DNA of 26,028 nt from contig JAEZJW010000141.1 of NCBI GenBank assembly GCA_023415595.1, forward strand, positions 1 through 26,028, read 5' to 3'. Shown here piece after piece: positions 23,250 to 26,028 of the stretch (positions are counted from its first letter, which is position 1; each line of letters opens with the position of its first letter). A program made the position numbers and the translations under genes. The notes under the pieces were generated by a model. It was given only the letters and a program-made list of their open reading frames with translations, did no database searches and was not told the DNA's origin. Origin of the DNA: Bacillota bacterium. Lineage in GTDB: Bacteria > Bacillota > Clostridia > Lachnospirales > Lachnospiraceae.

Positions 23250-23678
23250 ATGATAGCAATAGGAAATGATCATACCGGATATGAAATGAAAAAAGCGATT
23301 ATTGAGTATCTTGAGGAGAGAGGTATAGAGTATAAGGATTTTGGCTGCGGCGATGTGAACACAAGCGATTATCCCGAGTATGCCAAGGCAGTCGGCCGAG
23401 CAATTCAGAAGAAGGAATGCGAGCAGGGTATCTTAATCTGTGGTACAGGAATCGGTATCTCCATCGCTGCCAATAAAATGAAGGGAATCCGCTGCGCATT
23501 ATGCCATGACTGTTTCAGTGCAGAAGCAACCAGACTTCATAATGATGCGAATATCCTTGCCATGGGCGCCCGGGTAATCGGAGCCGGGCATGCGATTAAG
23601 ATCGTAGACACTTTCTTAAGTACAGAGTTCTCCGGTAATGAAAGACATATCAGAAGAATCAAGATGTTGGAGGACTAA
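23250..23678 (+). CDS. rpiB: Ribose-5-phosphate isomerase B
   Basis: A 142-residue RpiB/LacAB-family isomerase interconverting ribose-5-phosphate and ribulose-5-phosphate in the pentose phosphate pathway. It shows IGNDHTGYEMK, DFGCGD, SDYPEYA, catalytic Cys64 in ILICGTGIGISIAANK, HDCFSAEATRLHNDANILAMGARVIG and a C-terminal NERHIRRI. AAAGGAGG lies before the ATG, 12 bases after ywlE. Its stop overlaps by four bases the stop of the DUF402 gene on the other strand. Confidence 0.95.
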   Translation: MIAIGNDHTGYEMKKAIIEYLEERGIEYKDFGCGDVNTSDYPEYAKAVGRAIQKKECEQGILICGTGIGISIAANKMKGIRCALCHDCFSAEATRLHNDANILAMGARVIGAGHAIKIVDTFLSTEFSGNERHIRRIKMLED

Positions 23679-24157
23679 AGCAGTTCTGCTTTCTCCACCG
23701 GCTCCATCAATGACGGGAATTGGCCTTGATGAATGAGCTTAAGCAGAGAATCCAGTGAGCGGAGTGCCCGGGTTACTTCTTCGCCGGAAATTAGGCCCTG
23801 TTCAAATGCCTGAGCAAGTTCATCCAGGTCAAGGATCTGAACGGATCCGTCCTTATGAAGTATAACATCAATCAGCAGATCTTCAAATATCATTGAGTTG
23901 GGATCAGGACCCGGCTTCTGCTGGATGATGTCGCAGTACCAGTAGACAAGCTGTTGCTCCTTATTAAAGACCTTGCTTACTTTAAAGCCCTGATCCAGGA
24001 AGTAGGCTGAGATCCCCCCTGCGATGTCTTTCCGCGGATGGAGCGCATCCCATTTTGTTATAATCAGATGCTCATCAAGGCTTATAATACGATCGTTTTT
24101 TAAAGGAACCAACTCATCAGGAATAAATCGTCTTCGATAAAGAAGTGGGTTTTTCAT
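23675..24157 (-). CDS. DUF402 family protein (nucleotide phosphatase-like)
   Basis: A 160-residue DUF402 protein. Typical blocks are KWDALHPRKDIAGGISAYFLDQGF, YWYCDI and FEDLLIDVILHKDGSVQILDLDELA, whose Asp residues form the expected metal site, followed by a helical C-terminus. Characterised relatives (the Ntdp/YgaC and FAU-1-type branches) are nucleoside di/triphosphate phosphatases or RNA-binding proteins; which applies is unclear. GGGAG stands upstream of the ATG on the minus strand. It converges on rpiB with a 4-bp stop overlap and no terminator between them. Confidence 0.75.
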   Translation of the reverse strand: MKNPLLYRRRFIPDELVPLKNDRIISLDEHLIITKWDALHPRKDIAGGISAYFLDQGFKVSKVFNKEQQLVYWYCDIIQQKPGPDPNSMIFEDLLIDVILHKDGSVQILDLDELAQAFEQGLISGEEVTRALRSLDSLLKLIHQGQFPSLMEPVEKAELL

Positions 24158-24204
24158 GGTGGAATCTCCCTTCCGGACAGAATGGTAATTTCATTCGTTA
24201 CCTT

Positions 24205-24233
24205 ATTATAGCATGACTTGTCGTGTTGGTAAA
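24205..24233 (-). promoter_or_regulatory. Promoter of the DUF402 gene
   Basis: On the minus strand TTTACC, a 17-bp spacer and TATAAT, with TGC before it making an extended -10. It points away from the ywmB-like gene. Confidence 0.75.
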
Positions 24234-24386
24234 GGGAGCACATTGGTGGGTTGATTTACTTAAGATAATTTCATTCACATAGATACACCTTTCTGGATAA
24301 CTATGGAAGTTTAAGTGGAATAATTACTCTATTTCAGGGAAAACTAACATATGAACCGTGAATAACCATAATTTGGAGGTGGATCT

Positions 24387-25193
24387 ATGGAGAATTTGAA
24401 TCGGTTTTATGAGTCATTGAAAAGAATTTTATCCAGGAAGAAAACAAAGATTACATTATATATTGCTGCGGTACTCTGGCTTGCAGTAGCAACTCAGATG
24501 TTCATGAATCGTTTCTTTTATGAAGATGTGAAGATGACACAGGCATTTGTTAATACGAATACCGCTGATTTAAAAAGCAGCATTGAAATCATCGCAGATT
24601 ATGAGAAGGATTATCTGAGCGAAGAGGACAAAAAGGAACTGATCCTATATCTTGCTGATTCAATCGGGCTCTATGTGGAGAAGGAGATTGCTGTTACCAG
24701 GGAGGCTGCCAGAAGTGAATATTCCTACGAGAAGCAGGCGAAAAATGCTTCTACTATGCTGAAAGTGATCAGCCTGGAACAGGAAAAAGATTCTGCAATT
24801 AAGATGAAGCACTATATCGTGGTCAAACTTGATATCAGGGATAGTATCCAAAGCATGGATAAATACAGGAAGCTGCTGGAGGATGCCCTGAAAGACCTTG
24901 GAGTAAATAAAAAGCAGTTAACATTACAGTATGAAGGAAGCTTCAGTGGTATGCTGTCAACGGCAGAGAAGGACAGAATAACGAAACTATTGGTGAATGA
25001 GCTTGACGGTGAAGTTTCCATGAAATACGAGGAGGGAAACCTTTATACGGTGTATGCCTATACAGGGCTGATTAACGAATATATCATGTCCATGGGAAGT
25101 AAGGTAAATATTCAAATAGCCATATCCTATGATGAAGAAGCCGGTAAGACGATGATCTATCTGGCTTCTCCAATCCTAAATCAGAACTGGTAA
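24387..25193 (+). CDS. YwmB-like (DUF1779) membrane-anchored protein
   Basis: A 268-residue protein with one N-terminal membrane anchor (about 20-42, ITLYIAAVLWLAVATQMF) and an extracytoplasmic domain. The region from about 55 on, with FVNTNTADLKSSIEIIADY, LTLQYEGSFSGMLSTAEKD, VNELDGEVSMKYEEGNLYTVYAYTGLI and VNIQIAISYDEEAGKTMIYLASPIL, has the pattern of the YwmB/DUF1779 fold of spore-formers. The Bacillus ywmB gene lies next to murAA and spoIID; its role is unknown. TTGGAGGTGG precedes the ATG. I am fairly, not fully, sure of the family. Confidence 0.62.
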   Translation: MENLNRFYESLKRILSRKKTKITLYIAAVLWLAVATQMFMNRFFYEDVKMTQAFVNTNTADLKSSIEIIADYEKDYLSEEDKKELILYLADSIGLYVEKEIAVTREAARSEYSYEKQAKNASTMLKVISLEQEKDSAIKMKHYIVVKLDIRDSIQSMDKYRKLLEDALKDLGVNKKQLTLQYEGSFSGMLSTAEKDRITKLLVNELDGEVSMKYEEGNLYTVYAYTGLINEYIMSMGSKVNIQIAISYDEEAGKTMIYLASPILNQNW

Positions 25194-25200
25194 AATATCT

Positions 25201-25287
25201 GAAGAGGCTGTTTCCTAATGGCCTAGAAATACAAGAGGCCCCATTAAGGGCCTCTTGTATTATTTACGCTTATTGTGAAACAGCCCC
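25201..25287. terminator. Compact palindrome: bidirectional terminator, MITE-like ends
   Basis: A 13-bp perfect stem, ATACAAGAGGCCC (25229-25241) with GGGCCTCTTGTAT (25248-25260), has loop CATTAA. It is enclosed by GGCTGTTTC (25206-25214) and GAAACAGCC (25277-25285). It separates the convergent ywmB-like and Met-rich genes and can terminate both, though T-runs are short. The GGCTGTTTC ends resemble terminal repeats of IS1182-type or MITE elements. Confidence 0.75.
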
Positions 25288-25312
25288 TTCGAGTTGGAAT
25301 AACTTCCGGGCT

Positions 25313-26028
25313 CTAGAACCAGCGTCTTCTTCTGCGATGACGTCTTCTGCGGTCAAAAATCTCCCCCAGAAGGATTAAGGTTACAATATCTCTCAAATGA
25401 TTTGAGTGACGGCGTCTCGGATAATAATAGACGCTATTGATTTCAACCTGAGGTTCTTCCTCTATATCCTTTACTCTATCATAAACTCTGTCTATGATTC
25501 TGTCCAAGGAGGTTTTGTCAGGGTACTCATCAAACATCAGGCTTCCGTCATATTCCATCTGGTCACATTCTTTATTGATTTCTCTCTGTATCATTTTAGC
25601 TGTACTAGGATATAGTTGTTTCATATATTCCATATCTCTGTCCGCATCTTCGCAGTTATCATACCCATACATAGGATATAACGGTATTCCCATTGGCATA
25701 TTATAGGGTACGGCGTATCCGCCCTGATAATAAGGGCAAGGGATGAGTTGAGGCTGTGGAACTGTTCCAGGAGCAACCGGATTAGGCATACCCACAGGTG
25801 TAGTCGGCATAATATTCCCATTAGTACCCATAGGAGCTGTGCCCATAGGTGTAGCAGGGGAAGGTGTTGGCATGACTACAGGAGCTTGGGATGGCATACC
25901 GTTCATAGGCATACCGTTCATGGGCATACCATTCATGGGCATACCGTTCATGGGCATGCCGTTCATAGGAGCTCCGTTCATACGCGGGCCGTTCATTGGC
26001 ATACCATTTTGTTGGCCAGGTGTTGTTA
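25313..26028 (-). CDS. Met-Pro-Asn-Gly repeat protein with basic tail (5' end outside window)
   Basis: At least 229 residues from the first Met in view (26002), but the frame stays open to the window edge (TTPGQQNG precedes it), so the start lies beyond. Order: MNGMP pentad repeats, a Pro/Met/Thr-rich stretch (MPTPSPATPMGTAPMG), PCPYYQGGYAVPYNMPMGIPLYPMYGYD, then a folded-looking helical part (about 118-185, YPSTAKMIQREINKECDQMEYDGSLMFDEYPDK split across helices, DRIIDRVYDRVKDIEE) and the tail RRRRHRRRRRWF. No signal peptide or membrane segment is seen. Composition resembles spore-coat or exosporium proteins of clostridia, an inference only; no enzymatic motif is recognised. Confidence 0.8.
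   Translation of the reverse strand, partial: TTPGQQNGMPMNGPRMNGAPMNGMPMNGMPMNGMPMNGMPMNGMPSQAPVVMPTPSPATPMGTAPMGTNGNIMPTTPVGMPNPVAPGTVPQPQLIPCPYYQGGYAVPYNMPMGIPLYPMYGYDNCEDADRDMEYMKQLYPSTAKMIQREINKECDQMEYDGSLMFDEYPDKTSLDRIIDRVYDRVKDIEEEPQVEINSVYYYPRRRHSNHLRDIVTLILLGEIFDRRRRHRRRRRWF
25892..25981 (-). repeat. Six tandem 15-bp repeats coding MNG(M/A)P
   Basis: Six consecutive codon pentads read MNGAP once and MNGMP five times; the DNA units differ only at a few third positions (GGC/GGT, CCC/CCT/CCA, AAC/AAT) apart from the Ala codon. Near-identical units suggest recent slippage expansion, and copy number may vary between strains. Confidence 0.93.

Noticed and set aside
25406..25706. Plus-strand reading frames opposite the Met-rich gene
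   Set aside because: They are shadows of the minus-strand coding region, without ribosome sites or recognisable domains.

Overview
The window looks like chromosome of a low-to-mid GC, anaerobic, endospore-forming Firmicute, most likely of the Lachnospiraceae/Clostridium type. The reasons are the gdpP-rplI-dnaB order, strong Shine-Dalgarno sites and sigma-A type promoters, a MecA adaptor, a CwlD-type cortex amidase, a YwmB-like protein, a small 2[4Fe-4S] ferredoxin and a DUF1858 protein. No rRNA, tRNA, CRISPR array or transposase gene was seen. The genus is inferred, not demonstrated.

Layout. 1-446: the 3' part of rpsR (S18), whose last 11 codons plus stop are followed by two further copies at a 55-bp period, then a terminator. 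588-1635: a lone APH-family phosphotransferase gene. 1668-6410: an operon with a DeoR-type regulator, a DUF1537 kinase, a PdxA2-type dehydrogenase and a GntP-family permease, best read as uptake and catabolism of D-threonate or a similar four-carbon sugar acid. 6552-7496: an orphan membrane-anchored sugar-binding protein. 7642-13108: gdpP (c-di-AMP phosphodiesterase), rplI, dnaB and an MFS transporter. 13146-14697: a MerR-type regulator, then a divergent pair of a ferredoxin (minus strand) and a small DUF1858 CxxC protein (plus strand).

14702-15206 is a 505-bp non-coding imperfect palindrome, the most unusual feature here. 15306-16243 holds mecA (minus strand) with its leader and terminator. 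16426-18491 holds a Ser/Thr kinase fused to a degenerate P-loop domain, translationally coupled to a second P-loop protein; both have lost the Walker A lysine. After a 473-bp gap come a GH18/SH3 cell-wall protein, cwlD, sua5 (t6A synthesis), a YwlE-type phosphatase and rpiB, then a convergent DUF402 gene, a ywmB-like gene, a compact palindrome acting as a bidirectional terminator, and a Met-Pro-Asn-Gly repeat protein that runs off the right edge.

Functional themes are sugar-acid catabolism, replication/translation housekeeping with c-di-AMP turnover, ClpC-type proteolysis control (MecA and perhaps the Arg-phosphatase-like YwlE) and cell-wall or spore functions (GH18, CwlD, YwmB, Met-rich protein). 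Many genes have several in-frame start codons; the starts given were chosen by Shine-Dalgarno position. The candidates for something undescribed are the rpsR-tail repeats, which differ only synonymously, the 505-bp palindrome, and the kinase/pseudo-ATPase pair.
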